A DNA stretch of 64,000 bases from Denticeps clupeoides (GCF_900700375.1 NW_021629815.1:1-64000); one strand, 5' to 3'; shown: positions 10,426 to 20,638, numbered from the stretch's first letter. A program made the numbers and translations. Notes: a model not told the origin generated them from the letters alone.

Positions 10426-10581
10426 TAACTATTGTAAAAGTTTTAAAATGTAAGTATTTACATCACTTTGTTAACTTTTTTTTTAAAGTAAGTTAAGGGG
10501 TATTTTCATTCTTTGATATGTTTTCCCGCCTTTTTTTTTTTTTTTTTTTTTTAAACTTCTCTTCAGGTTTCTTTGTCTGTG

Positions 10582-10585
10582 CATG
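10582..10585 (+). repeat. Target-site duplication CATG, left
   Basis: GTCTGTG-CATG precedes the 5' LTR and CATG-CTCTACAACG follows the 3' LTR at 16075-16078. Uninterrupted copies read GTGCATGCTCTAC, for example at 7325-7337. Confidence 0.93.
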
Positions 10586-10943
10586 TGTGGAAGGAAAATT
10601 TAGTAGGCCAGACTCTCCACGTGTTTCACCTTTGGTCATGGAACAGTCAGAAGACAACTGTGTATCTTAGGTCTGACCTTGTTGATGCAAAAGTTTGACG
10701 CAAAAACTAGACATAAACTGATAAAAGAAAGGTTCTGTGACGTTGATGGGCGCCACTGTCCAAAGTGGTGCGAGCTTGCTTTTCGACCTTGTACACCCCA
10801 GATGTATAAATGCTTGTGAACTGTAATCAAGCGGGGGGGATGTTCTCTTGTGGGTCCCCCCGTGCGCGGTAAAATAAACTTGGATAATCAATTCAGTTGA
10901 CTTCCTTTATTGCAGCTCCCCAGACGGCAGAATTTCCACCACA
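10586..10943 (+). repeat. 5' LTR (358 bp)
   Basis: Begins TGTGGAAGG and ends TTTCCACCACA. TATAAA at 10805-10810 and AATAAA at 10873-10878 fit a U3 promoter and an R-region poly(A) signal. Identical to the 3' LTR by direct reading. Confidence 0.93.
10805..10810 (+). promoter_or_regulatory. LTR TATA box
   Basis: TATAAA in the U3 region, 63 nt upstream of the AATAAA, which implies a short R. Repeated in the 3' LTR. Confidence 0.7.
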
Positions 10944-10945
10944 AT

Positions 10946-10963
10946 TGGCGTCACGAACAGGAT
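10946..10963 (+). promoter_or_regulatory. Primer-binding-site-like sequence
   Basis: TGGCGTCACGAACAGGAT lies two bases after the LTR, as expected for a site complementary to a tRNA 3' end. TGGCG and CAGGAT resemble serine-type tRNAs, but the isoacceptor could not be settled by eye. Confidence 0.6.
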
Positions 10964-11371
10964 CCGCGTGAGTCCGCCAGGACATGGCCGGAGTGGCTAG
11001 TCACCCTGGGTCACCAAGATCCATCTCCAAAACCTCGTCTTAGAGTTTCGGAGTGACTGGGACTGCGGTCAGTGTCCTTGGCCGATTCCGCCGGGATTTT
11101 TTCTCTTTTCTGTCGTCTGGGGACACGAACACGGTGAGCTAAAATATTCCACCTCTCAAACATTTAATGAAAACTGCAGAATTTAGAAGATTAATAAATC
11201 CAAAATCAAATTGATAAGGGGAATTGCATATTTGCTTTATTCTGTAGTCAACTGAGTTGATCCAACTAAGCGAGTGTCACTTTTTATTTTGTTTAATAGA
11301 GGTTAAAGTCCTCTGAGTAAAACGATCTTGGAGATCGAGTGTGAAATAAAAGTGTGAGCCTTCTTTACAAG

Positions 11372-11407
<36 letters not shown>

Positions 11408-11585
11408 TCAATCATTAAGTAATATTTCAATCAGTGTGAGTAATAAGGCAAGAGCACAAAGGGAAAACGTGAAACGGGAAGAGTTGTGAGCCATTAGTTA
11501 TCTGTGAGCTCTCTTAGCAAGAGCAGTTGTTTTCGTTGGGCTGTGAATTCCCCGGGTAAACTCGAGAAAGCTGTGTGCGTAAAAA
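10964..11585 (+). other. Retroviral leader with internal A30 tract
   Basis: Non-coding leader. It has a possible splice donor (ACGGTGAGC, about 11132) and an AATAAA at 11345 followed 23 nt later by 30 consecutive A (11374-11403), like a polyadenylated RNA end embedded in the leader. No gene is recognised. Confidence 0.6.
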
Positions 11586-13280
11586 ATGGGAAATAAAAGT
11601 GGGAAAAGTGACACTCCTATTAGTCCCGAAACTAATTTAATGATACAGATGAAACAGAAATATGGTGATGATGTGTGTAATCATCTGGTGGACTGGCATG
11701 AGAATTACGGTTTTCCTGCGGGTGGGTCTCTTAGTCAAACTCAGCTAAAAAAGCTGAAGGAGGGGCTAGAGGGCAGCAGGCAAAAAATACTGCAGTCAAG
11801 TAAAAGTAAAGTAATTCGGAAAATGCTTATAATGGAAGACTGTTTTAAAATATGGGAAGCAGAGGGCGACCGAAGAGACAAGCCAAACACCCAGAACGCT
11901 CTGACTGCGCTGACTGTGGGAAAGAAAACAACAGGGGAGACCACGCTGAACCTTGATACCAAAAAAAAATTCTCTGATACTGCACCTGCCTCGTTGTATC
12001 CGTCATTACAGGGCGCACGGGTCGACCTGAGTTTGGACTCCACCCCTCCGCCCTACCCCCAACAGCAACCCCCACTGGAACAGCAGCAACTCCCGCTGGA
12101 GAAACCGTTACAAGAACAGCAGAAACCACCACAGCATGATGGCGTCACTGCTTCAACTTCAGAGGAAAAAACCACCACCAGAGCAGCCGCCCCATATTCT
12201 CCACCCAAGACCCGGTCTGCCACCACATCTTCTGAACCATCAGGACCCTCAACTGCAACTCTCCCCATGATTCAGGTTGCTGGGACAGGGGGGCCTACAT
12301 TTGTTTACAGACCATGGACAACGGAAGACCTTCTGAACTCTTCCAAGCATCTCCCAAATGCAGATCGAGGGGGTGCGGCCCTGTCCAGAGCCGTGAGCGA
12401 TTTCATCAGAGAATTCACACCGACATCCACCGAAATGGCCCGAGTCCTGCTAAGGCACATGACCCCTGCGCAGTATGGTCAGCTACGTGAACATTTCACT
12501 ACCCATCATCAGCCCTGCACCCCTGGTTGGGCAACTGCTGATCAAAATGACATTGGTGCAGTGCGGGGGGATGCAGACTACAGATGTTGGGCTGAAGGAC
12601 TTGTGACCGCGATCGCTGGCAACTTTCCTACTGCCTGTGACCTTTCTAAAATCAGCACGTGTGCTCAGCAGCCTTTGGAGTCAGCAGAAGATTTCTTGAT
12701 TCGACTCCAAGTTGTGTTTGATGACCACAGCGGCCTTGCTCGCCCCCATGATTACCCTGGACAAGGTATGACACCGTACGAAGCGCTCCTGAAAAATACC
12801 TTCATTGATGGCCTTCTCCCCCCCCTCAGTGAAGCAACAAAGACTTCCTGCATCATGTGGGCAGATGCTTCAGTGCGTCTCGCTGAAGTTCTGCGCCATG
12901 CGCGCCACGCCCAGGCCAGACAGGTGGAAGCGAGGATCAAAGAAGACAACAAAAACAAAGATTCAACCCACAGGGCACAACTGGCTCTGTTGCAGCATGC
13001 TGCTGCCAACTCCACTTCATATCGCGGACCGGATGTGTGCTTCAGGTGTAACCAAAGGGGACACTGGGCACGAGATTGCACCAAAAGATGGAGAGGACAG
13101 TGGAGACCACGAAGCGAGGAACAATTTGATGTGTGCTTCAACTGTGGCCAAAGCGGACATTGGTTACGAGAATGTCCCAATGAAGAAAGAGGATGGAGCA
13201 GAGGACATGGTGTTCCCTATGGCGAGAGACGTGGACACAGAGGAGAACACACCCATCATGAACAATCCCAAACAGCCTGA
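11586..13280 (+). CDS. gag: Retroviral Gag polyprotein
   Basis: 564 codons. The N-terminus MGNKSGKS is a myristoylation-type start, chosen because it follows the leader and fits Gag matrix. A PPPY late-domain motif lies near residue 150, then a Gln/Pro-rich linker. The capsid-like region covers about residues 230-450 with a major-homology-like stretch around EDFLIRLQVVFDD. Nucleocapsid carries two CCHC zinc knuckles (CFRCNQRGHWARDC and CFNCGQSGHWLREC). It looks whole. It ends in TGA followed by CTG. Related fish and murine class I viruses express the next frame by stop-codon read-through, and the next open frame here, the YBX1-derived one, is in the same phase. Confidence 0.9.
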   Translation: MGNKSGKSDTPISPETNLMIQMKQKYGDDVCNHLVDWHENYGFPAGGSLSQTQLKKLKEGLEGSRQKILQSSKSKVIRKMLIMEDCFKIWEAEGDRRDKPNTQNALTALTVGKKTTGETTLNLDTKKKFSDTAPASLYPSLQGARVDLSLDSTPPPYPQQQPPLEQQQLPLEKPLQEQQKPPQHDGVTASTSEEKTTTRAAAPYSPPKTRSATTSSEPSGPSTATLPMIQVAGTGGPTFVYRPWTTEDLLNSSKHLPNADRGGAALSRAVSDFIREFTPTSTEMARVLLRHMTPAQYGQLREHFTTHHQPCTPGWATADQNDIGAVRGDADYRCWAEGLVTAIAGNFPTACDLSKISTCAQQPLESAEDFLIRLQVVFDDHSGLARPHDYPGQGMTPYEALLKNTFIDGLLPPLSEATKTSCIMWADASVRLAEVLRHARHAQARQVEARIKEDNKNKDSTHRAQLALLQHAAANSTSYRGPDVCFRCNQRGHWARDCTKRWRGQWRPRSEEQFDVCFNCGQSGHWLRECPNEERGWSRGHGVPYGERRGHRGEHTHHEQSQTA

Positions 13281-13283
13281 CTG

Positions 13284-14138
13284 GTGAAGCGGGGCGGAGC
13301 TCCAAACGAAGGCGCGGCTGCAGCCCTGAAGGAGGCTCCAACCAAGGTCATGCACACCCACACAGACACACTCACACACATTCCAACAAAGGTCCTGGGG
13401 ACGGTGAAGTGGTTCAACGTTCGCAACGGCTACGGTTTCATCAACAGGAATGACACAAAAGAAGACGTTTTTGTACACCAGACTGCCATAAAGAAAAACA
13501 ACCCAAGAAAATACCTCCGCAGTGTTGGGGACGGTGAGACTGTGGAGTTTGATGTCGTTGAAGGGGAGAAGGGTGCCGAGGCGGCCAATGTCACCGGCCC
13601 AGGGGGGGTCCCAGTCCAGGGCAGCAAATACGCCGCTGACCGGAACCGCTACAGGCGGTACCCACGCCGGAGGAGACCCCCACGCGACTACCAGGATAAC
13701 TACCAGAGCGAGGGGCGGGAGAAGAGAGAGAGCCAGGAAATTGGTCCTGAGGGGGTCGCACAGCCACAGCAACGCAGAACTTTGTTCCCTGGCAGGCGGC
13801 GCTATCCACCGTACTTTGTCCGCCGACGCTATGGCAGCCGCCCCCCATATACCAGCGCACAACGAAAGGAAATGACAGAAGGAACTGAAGGTGATGACAA
13901 CCAGGGTGGTCCAGACCAGAGCAAACCAGTGAGGCAGAACTACTACAGAGGCTTCAGACCAAGGAGTCCCCCACGTCCCAGACTGGTGAGGGAAGGCGAG
14001 GAAGACAAAGAGAACCAGGGCGAAGGCAAAGAGAACCAGGAGCCCCACCAGCGGCGCTACAGATGCAACATCAACTACCGCCCAGACCACCGAACCTCAG
14101 GATGGCAAAGAGAGCAAGGCAGCCGAAACATCCGCTGA
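13284..14138 (+). CDS. ybx1: Captured host Y-box protein 1 (YBX1) coding segment inside the provirus
   Basis: The YBX1 match is unmistakable from about 13383. The cold-shock domain has both RNP motifs (NGYGFINR and DVFVHQTAI) and the [15 protein letters not shown] segment, followed by the alternating basic/acidic C-terminal domain ([28 protein letters not shown]). It is intronless although host YBX1 is multi-exon, so it came from spliced mRNA. It occupies the place of pro-pol, in the same frame as gag and one codon after the gag stop. It has no obvious ATG of its own at the front, so expression would probably be by read-through or from a spliced RNA. About one break relative to the host gene. 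The first 100 nt (13281-13380) could be protease remnant or altered YBX1 5' sequence. Confidence 0.9.
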   Translation: MKRGGAPNEGAAAALKEAPTKVMHTHTDTLTHIPTKVLGTVKWFNVRNGYGFINRNDTKEDVFVHQTAIKKNNPRKYLRSVGDGETVEFDVVEGEKGAEAANVTGPGGVPVQGSKYAADRNRYRRYPRRRRPPRDYQDNYQSEGREKRESQEIGPEGVAQPQQRRTLFPGRRRYPPYFVRRRYGSRPPYTSAQRKEMTEGTEGDDNQGGPDQSKPVRQNYYRGFRPRSPPRPRLVREGEEDKENQGEGKENQEPHQRRYRCNINYRPDHRTSGWQREQGSRNIR

Positions 14139-14437
14139 GAAAACGTCCGCTCCCAAGGCTGAGCAGGGCGGGGCTGAATAAACACTGATTTACCATCGCT
14201 ACCATCGTCCGGTAAAGTCAACAAGAAGAAACATCAAAGATCTGAGCAATAAGAAACAGATTTGACTTGACAATCGTCTAAGCTTGCAACATGCATTTGC
14301 CCAGATTACCACCAATTGCCTGCAGAATCTATGCAGACTTGTTCTTTTCCATTATTTTTAGGTGACAGTTAAACATTTTGGGGAAACGGCAGATGGCTTT
14401 CTAAATCGGTCTTAAGTTTTTACACCAAATGGTTTTG

Positions 14438-14467
<30 letters not shown>
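14139..14467 (+). other. Captured YBX1 3' UTR and A30 tract
   Basis: The sequence after the coding part, including TTTACCATCGCTACCATC and CCGGTAAAGTC, resembles the conserved vertebrate YBX1 3' UTR. It runs into 30 consecutive A at 14438-14467. This is what retroviral capture of a polyadenylated mRNA by template switching would leave, with the poly(A) as 3' junction. Confidence 0.8.
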
Positions 14468-14469
<2 letters not shown>

Positions 14470-15355
14470 TGGCCACAGGAATAACTTGTTGTTACTTGCA
14501 GAAGCTACTGGTGACATTGCAAAATCTGATTGCATTGTATGTTTAGGACCTCGCCCATTGTTGAAGATTGTCCCCACTCCAGCCGAACTGAATTACCTGT
14601 CTTATCCAACTTATGACTCAAGATAACCTTGATCCTTTTTGCTCTTTTTGGGATTTCCTTTTTCCTGTAGGATCAAAAGCCGATGTCTTGTTTTTGATGC
14701 TGAAGTAGCTCGTAACAATTTTACTTGTTTTGTTAACCCTACTGTTGGTACTGTGAATGTTTCATATTGTGCATCCATCCACAACCTGTCTGATTCCCCG
14801 AAAGTTGATCGTTCTGACATCTGGTGGTGGTAAAACACTGCGCTCCACTTTACCTGAGAACTGGTTGGGTGTCTGCACTCCTTCCACTCTTATCCTACCT
14901 GTGACTATTTTGCCTGTAACCGCATCAGAAGTTCCAGTCTCTTTTTCCAATGTTCACTCCCGTTTAGCTAGGAGATCATTGTTTTCTTTTGATTCCCCTG
15001 ATACAACTTACATTGATACCATAGGTATTCCCAGAGGTGTGCCCGACGAATACATATTAGTTAATCAAATAGCTGCAGGCTTTGAATAAATTTTTATTTT
15101 GAATAACTCCTAACAAAAATGTTGACAGAATCAATTACATTCATTACAAGGTGCAGCGCTTATCAAACTTCACTAGAGATGGATTTGAGACTGTACATGG
15201 ACAATTTAAAGCCACCTCACTTATGGCCTTCCAGAACCACATTGCTGTTGATATGTTATTAGACCCCTAGAAAAAATTATGTAACTCTTGTTCATAGTGG
15301 TCAATCATGCTTTGAATCAAGCTACTCCTCGGATGAGACAGATGCAGACACATAA
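14468..15355 (+). pseudogene. Retroviral env remnant
   Basis: Short open stretches encode surface-subunit-like CLGPRPLLKIVPTPAEL and, later, a transmembrane-subunit-like GVPDEYILVNQIAAGFE. Further on are sequences resembling the coiled-coil and LxQNxxAxDMLL-type region of class I Env. It is fragmentary with several breaks; the 5' part of env is lost beside the YBX1 A-tract. Confidence 0.7.
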
Positions 15356-15716
15356 TACACTATTGATATTGATTGTTATACTTGTTGTTGATTTTCATTT
15401 TAAATAGTTTGTTTTTTTTAATTATTTAGTTTTGAGTTTATATTTTTATACAACTGCCTGTGATGAGTTACCTTAAACCCTTGATGGAGTGGTATACTTT
15501 GATGTTTCTGGTTGTATATTAAGTTACTTTGTAATTTTGCATTAATTTGCTGCGTACTTTTTAATCATTTTTATAATCATTTTTTATTCTTTGAATTTTG
15601 TGCTATTATGTAATTATGTACTCCTGACCTTGCGTACACATCATATATATTTTTGTGCCTATAGTAGAGATCAATTAATCAAAAAAAAAAAAAAAAAAAA
15701 AAAAAAAAGTGTGGAG
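15356..15716 (+). other. Retroviral 3' non-coding region, A28 tract and purine tract
   Basis: AT-rich region with no gene seen. It ends in 28 A (15681-15708) plus GTGTGGAG directly before the 3' LTR. This occupies the polypurine-tract position, though its pure-A form is unusual. Confidence 0.65.
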
Positions 15717-16074
15717 TGTGGAAGGAAAATTTAGTAGGCCAGACTCTCCACGTGTTTCACCTTTGGTCATGGAACAGTCAGAAGACAACTGTGTATCTTA
15801 GGTCTGACCTTGTTGATGCAAAAGTTTGACGCAAAAACTAGACATAAACTGATAAAAGAAAGGTTCTGTGACGTTGATGGGCGCCACTGTCCAAAGTGGT
15901 GCGAGCTTGCTTTTCGACCTTGTACACCCCAGATGTATAAATGCTTGTGAACTGTAATCAAGCGGGGGGGATGTTCTCTTGTGGGTCCCCCCGTGCGCGG
16001 TAAAATAAACTTGGATAATCAATTCAGTTGACTTCCTTTATTGCAGCTCCCCAGACGGCAGAATTTCCACCACA
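15717..16074 (+). repeat. 3' LTR (358 bp)
   Basis: Base-for-base the same as 10586-10943. Followed by the CATG duplication at 16075-16078, after which the interrupted U2 module resumes. Confidence 0.93.
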
Positions 16075-16146
16075 CATGCTCTACAACGATCATTCATAGT
16101 CTTGGCTATTGAGTGGGGTGGAGCTGAATCGATTAGGTGGGGTTTT

Positions 16147-16303
16147 CCAGCCCTCGGCCTTAAGGTGCTACGGACCCTGATGCCAGTTTAATATCTGATA
16201 CATCATATTAAGCGGATTTTTAGAACAGGGAGTCGGCAATAGGGCTTGCTCCATCCGCTCCATTCATCGACCCAGTATTGCATTGCCTCTAGAAGGTGTG
16301 CAC
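16147..16303 (+). ncRNA. U2 snRNA-like copy 7 (module split by the retrovirus)
   Basis: The U2-like body is intact, but the provirus lies 73 bp upstream of it (counting from the end of the 3' LTR), in the conserved upstream block. GATGCCAG is shared with copy 5, which suggests the downstream flank is related to 7399-8340. Confidence 0.77.
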
Positions 16304-16450
16304 TTTATTTGTTGTATTAAAAATAAAAGCTTACCACTCCAACTTTTTGCCTTTTCTCCATGATAATTTGACAGTAAAGCGGGAGTTTTCACTCTTTGAT
16401 ATGTGTTCAAGCCCCTTTGGCTTAAAGTTCAAGATTTTCAAGCAGAGTTT

Positions 16451-17407
16451 GTGTACGGACAAACCAGCTGAAGAATGCCCAATCTTGTCTGATCTCAGAA
16501 GCTAAGAAGGCTTGGGCCTGGTTAGTACTTGGATGGGAGACAACCTGGGAATACCAGGTGCTGTAAGCTTTAACTAATGAAAAACTTTTAAAATGAAAGT
16601 ATTTACATGGCTTTGTTAGCTTTTTTTGCATTTTCTCCATCATAATTTGACAGAAAAGCGGGAGTTTTCACTCTTTGATATGTGTTCAAGCCCCTTTGGT
16701 TTAAAGTTCAAGATTTTCAAGCAGAGTTTGTGTACGGACAAACCAGCTGAAGAATGCCCAATCTTGTCTGATCTCAGAAGCTAAGAAGGCTTGGGCTTGG
16801 TTAGTACTTGGATGGGAGACTACCTGGGAATACCAGGTGCTGTAAGCTTTAACTAATAAAAAACTTTTAAAATGAAAGTATTTACATGGCTTTGTTAGCT
16901 TTTTTTGCCTTTTCTCCATAATAATTTGACAGTAAAGCGGGAGTTTTCACTCTTTGATATGTGTTCAAGCCCGTTGGTTTAAAGTTCAAGATTTTCAAGC
17001 AGAGTTTGCTTACGGACATGCCAGCTGAAGATTGCTCAATGTTGTCTGATCTCAGATGCTAAGAAGGCTTGTGCCTGGTTAGTACTTGGATGGGAGACTA
17101 CCTGGGAATACCAGGTGCTGTAAGCTTTAACTATTGAAAAACTTTTAAAATGAAAGTAATTACATGGCTTTGTTAGCTTTTTTTGCCTTTTCTCCATCAT
17201 AATTTGACAGTAAAGCGGGAGTTTTCACTCTTTGATATGTGTTCAAGCCCCTTTAGTTTAAAGTTCAAGATTTTTCAAGCAGAGTTTGTGTACGGACATG
17301 CCAGCTGAAGATTGCCCAATTTTGTCTGATCTCAGAAGCTAAGAAGGCTTGGGCCTGGTTAGTACTTGAATGGGAGACTACGTGGGAATGCCAGGTGCTG
17401 TAAGCTT
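16451..17407 (+). rRNA. 5S rRNA-like block: 4 copies
   Basis: Starts 16451 (A), 16730 (A), 17008 (C), 17288 (B 5' half with D 3' half). The first two, and the unusual CAGAAAAGCGGG spacer between them, repeat 7703-8102. Confidence 0.82.
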
Positions 17408-17635
17408 TAACTATTGTAAAACTTTTAAAATGTAAGTATTTACATCACTTTGTTAACTTTTTTTTTAAAGTAAGTTAAGGGGTATTTTCATTCTTTGATA
17501 TGTTTTCCCGCCTTTTTTTTTTTTTTTTTTTTTTAAACTTCTCTTCAGGTTTCTTTGTCTGTGCGTGCTCTACAACGATCATTCACAGTCTTGGCTATTG
17601 AGTGGGGTGGAGCTGAATCGATTAGGTGGGGTTTT

Positions 17636-17792
17636 CCAGCCCTTGGCCTTAAGGTGCTACGGACCCTGATGTCAGTTTAATATCTGATACATCATATTAA
17701 GCGGATTTTTAGAACAGGGAGTCGGCAATAGGGCCTGCTCCATCCGCTCCATTCATCGACCCAGTATTGCATTGCCTCTAGAAGGTCTGCAC
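17636..17792 (+). ncRNA. U2 snRNA-like copy 8
   Basis: Private changes CCCTTGGCC in the 5' part and AAGGTCTGCAC at the 3' end. Confidence 0.77.
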
Positions 17793-17939
17793 TTTATTTG
17801 TTGTATTAAAAATAAAAGCTTACCACTCCAACTTTTTGCCTTTTCTCCATGATAATTTGACAGTAAAGCGGGAGTTTTCACTCTTTGATATGTGTTCAAG
17901 CCCCTTTGGCTTAAAGTTCAAGATTTTCAAGCAGAGTTT

Positions 17940-18337
17940 GTGTACGGACAAACCAGCTGAAGAATGCCCAATCTTGTCTGATCTCAGAAGCTAAGAAGGC
18001 TTGGGCCTGGTTAGTACTTGGAATGGAGACAACCTGGGAATACCAGGGGCTGTAAGCTTTAACTAATGAAAAACTTTTAAAATGAAAGTATTTACATGGC
18101 TTTGTTAGCTTTTTTTGCCTTTTCTCCATAATAATTTGACAGTAAAGCGGGAGTTTTCACTCTTTGATATGTGTTCAAGCCCGTTGGTTTAAAGTTCAAG
18201 ATTTTCAAGCAGAGTTTGCTTACGGACATGCCAGCTGAAGATTGCTCAATCTTGTCTGATCTCAGAAGCTAAGAAGGCTTGGGACTGGTTAGTACTTGGA
18301 TGGGAGACTACGTGGGAATGCCAGGTGCTGTAAGCTT
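17940..18337 (+). rRNA. 5S rRNA-like block: 2 copies
   Basis: Starts 17940 (A, with TTGGAATGGAGAC and ACCAGGGGCTG) and 18218 (C 5' half, D 3' half). A short two-monomer interval. Confidence 0.81.
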
Positions 18338-18567
18338 TAACTATTGTAAAACTTTTAAAATGTAAGTATTTACATCACTTTGTTAACTTTTTTTTTAAGT
18401 AAGTTAAGGGGTATTTTCATTCTTTGATATGTTTTCCCGCCTTTTTTCTTTTTTTCTTTTTTTTTTAAACTTCTCTTCAGGTTTCTTTGTCTGCGCGTGC
18501 TCTACAACGATCATTCACAGGCTTGGCTATGGAATGGGGTGGAGCTGAATCGATTAGGTGCGGTTTT

Positions 18568-18724
18568 CCAGCCCTCGGCCTTAAGGTGCTACGGACCCTG
18601 ATGTCAGTTTAATATCTGATACATCATATTAAGCGGATTTTTAGAACAGGGAGTCGGCAATAGGGCATGCTCCATCCGCTCCATTCATCGACCCAGTATT
18701 GCATTGCCTCTAGAAGGTGTGCAC
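18568..18724 (+). ncRNA. U2 snRNA-like copy 9
   Basis: GGGCATGCTCC in the stem-loop III region, shared with copies 17, 18 and 24. The module upstream has GGAATGGGGTGG and GGTGCGGTTTTCC. Confidence 0.77.
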
Positions 18725-18871
18725 TTTATTTGTTGTATTACAAATAAAAGCTTACCACTCCAACTTTTTGCCTTTTCTCCATGATAATTTGATAGTAAAG
18801 CGGGAGTTTTCACTCTTTGATATGTGTTCATGCCCCTTTGGCTTAAAGTTCACGATTTTCAAGCAGAGTTT

Positions 18872-20105
18872 GTGTACGGACAAACCAGCTGAAGACTGCC
18901 CAATCCTGTCTGATCTCAGAAGCTAAGAAGGCTTGGGCCTGGTTAGTACTTGGATGGGAGACTACGAGGGAATGCCATGTGCTGTAAGCTTTAACTATTG
19001 AAAAACTTTTAAAATGAAAGTATTTACATGGCTTTGTTAGCTTTTTTGCCTTTTCTCCATAATAATTTGACAGTAAAGCGGGAGTTTTCACTCTTTGATA
19101 TGTGTTCAAGCCCCTTTGGCTTAAAGTTCAAGATTTTCAAGCAGAGTTTGTGTACAGACAAACCAGCTGAAGAATGCCCAATCTTGTCTGATCTCAGAAG
19201 CTAAGAAGGCCTGGGCCTGGTTAGTACTTGGATGGGAGACAACCTGGGAATACCAGGGCCTGTAAGCTTTAACTAATGAAAAACTTTTAAAATGAAAGTA
19301 TTTACATGGCTTTGTTAGCTTTTTTTGCCTTTTCTCCATAATAATTTGACAGTAAAGCGGGAGTTTTCACTCTTTGATATGTGTTCAAGCCCGTTGGTTT
19401 AAAGTTCAAGATTTTCAAGCAGAGTTTGCTTACGGACATGCCAGCTGAAGATTGCTCAATCTTGTCTGATCTCAGATGCTAAGAAGGCTTGGGCCTGGTT
19501 AGTACTTGGATGGGAGACTACCTGGGAATACCAGGTGCTGTAAGCGTTAACTATTGAAAAACTTTTAAAATAAAAGTATTTACATGGCTTTGTTAGCTTT
19601 TTTTGCCTTTTCTCCATCATAATTTGACAGTAAAGCGGGAGTTTTCACTCTTTGATATGTGTTCAAGCCCCTTTGGTTTAAAGTTCAAGATTTTCAAGCA
19701 GAGTTTGTGTACGGACATGCCAGCTGAAGATTGCCCAATCTTGTCTGATCTCAGAAGCTAAGAAGGCTTGGGCCTGGTTAGTACTTGGATGGGAGACTAC
19801 GTGGGAATGCCATGCGCTGTAAGCTTTAAATATTGAAATACTTTTAAAATGAAAGTATTTACATGGCTTTGTTAGCTTTTTTTGCCTATTCTCCATCATA
19901 ATTTGACAGTAAAGCGGGAGTTTTCACTCTTTGATATGTGTTCAAGCCCCTTTGGTTTAAAGTTCAAGATTTTCAAGCAGAGTTTGTGTATGGACAAACC
20001 AACTGAAGAATGCCCAATCTTGTCTGATCTCAGAAGCTAAGAAGGCTTGGGCCTGGTTAGTACTTGGATGGGAGACTACGTGGGAATGCCAGGTGCTGTA
20101 AGCTT
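18872..20105 (+). rRNA. 5S rRNA-like block: 5 copies
   Basis: Starts 18872 (A), 19150 (A, GTGTACAGAC), 19428 (C), 19707 (B), 19986 (D). The spacer before 18872 has TTTGATAGTAAAG, a private change. Confidence 0.82.
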
Positions 20106-20335
20106 TAACTATTGTAAAACTTTTAAAATGTAAGTATTTACATCACTTTGTTAACTTATTTTTTAAGTAAGTTAAGGGGTATTTTCATTCTTTGATATGT
20201 TTTCCCGCCTTTTTTCTTTTTTTCTTTTTTTTTTAAACTTCTCTTCATGTTTCGTTGTCTGTGCGTGCTCTACAACGATCATTCACAGGCTTGGCTATTG
20301 AGTGGGGTGGAGCTGAATCGAGTAGGTGGGGTTTT

Positions 20336-20492
20336 CCAGCCCTCGGCCTTAAGGTGCTACAGACCCTGATGTCAGTTTAATATCTGATACATCATATTAA
20401 GCGGATTTTTAGAACAGGGAGTCGGCAATAGGGCCTGCTCCATCCTCTCCATTCATCGACCCAGTATTGCATTGCCTCTAGAAGGTGTGCAC
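20336..20492 (+). ncRNA. U2 snRNA-like copy 10
   Basis: Private changes CTACAGACCC and CATCCTCTCC, the latter weakening the stem-loop III pairing. Confidence 0.77.
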
Positions 20493-20638
20493 TTTATTTG
20501 TTGTATTAAAAATAAAAGCTTACCACTCCAACTTTTTGCCTTTTCTCCATGATAATTTGACAGTAAAGCGGGAGTTTTCACTCTTTGATATGTGTTCAAG
20601 CCCGTTGGTTTAAAGTTCAAGATTTTCAAGCAGACTTT

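Larger units (their letters stand above)
8338..10585 (+). repeat. Segmental duplicate of 5081-7331
   Basis: Offset 3254-3257 bp. Shared rare markers are TTGGAATGGAGAC, the CCTTAAGC end of the next C copy, GGTACTGTAAGC in D and GGTTAAAACTTGG in A. Only scattered differences are seen, so the duplication is recent. The right part is cut by the retroviral insertion. Confidence 0.8.
10586..16074 (+). mobile_element. Young endogenous retrovirus carrying a host YBX1 cDNA
   Basis: A 5.5-kb provirus: 5' LTR, tRNA primer-binding-like site, leader, gag, host YBX1-derived cDNA in place of pol, env remnants, A-rich/purine tract, 3' LTR. TG...CA ends and a 4-bp target duplication are typical of class I (gamma/epsilon-like) fish retroviruses. 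Its two zinc knuckles are less usual for that class, so the family call is tentative. The two LTRs read identical over 358 bp, so insertion is recent. Pol is absent and env has several breaks, so the element is defective and would depend on a helper. None of the other 33 U2-like modules carries it. Confidence 0.92.

Noticed and set aside
13164-14090. 308-codon minus-strand open frame over gag/YBX1
   Set aside because: Antisense to a well-supported gag end and YBX1 segment; hydrophobic composition is explained by the complementary GC-rich codons.
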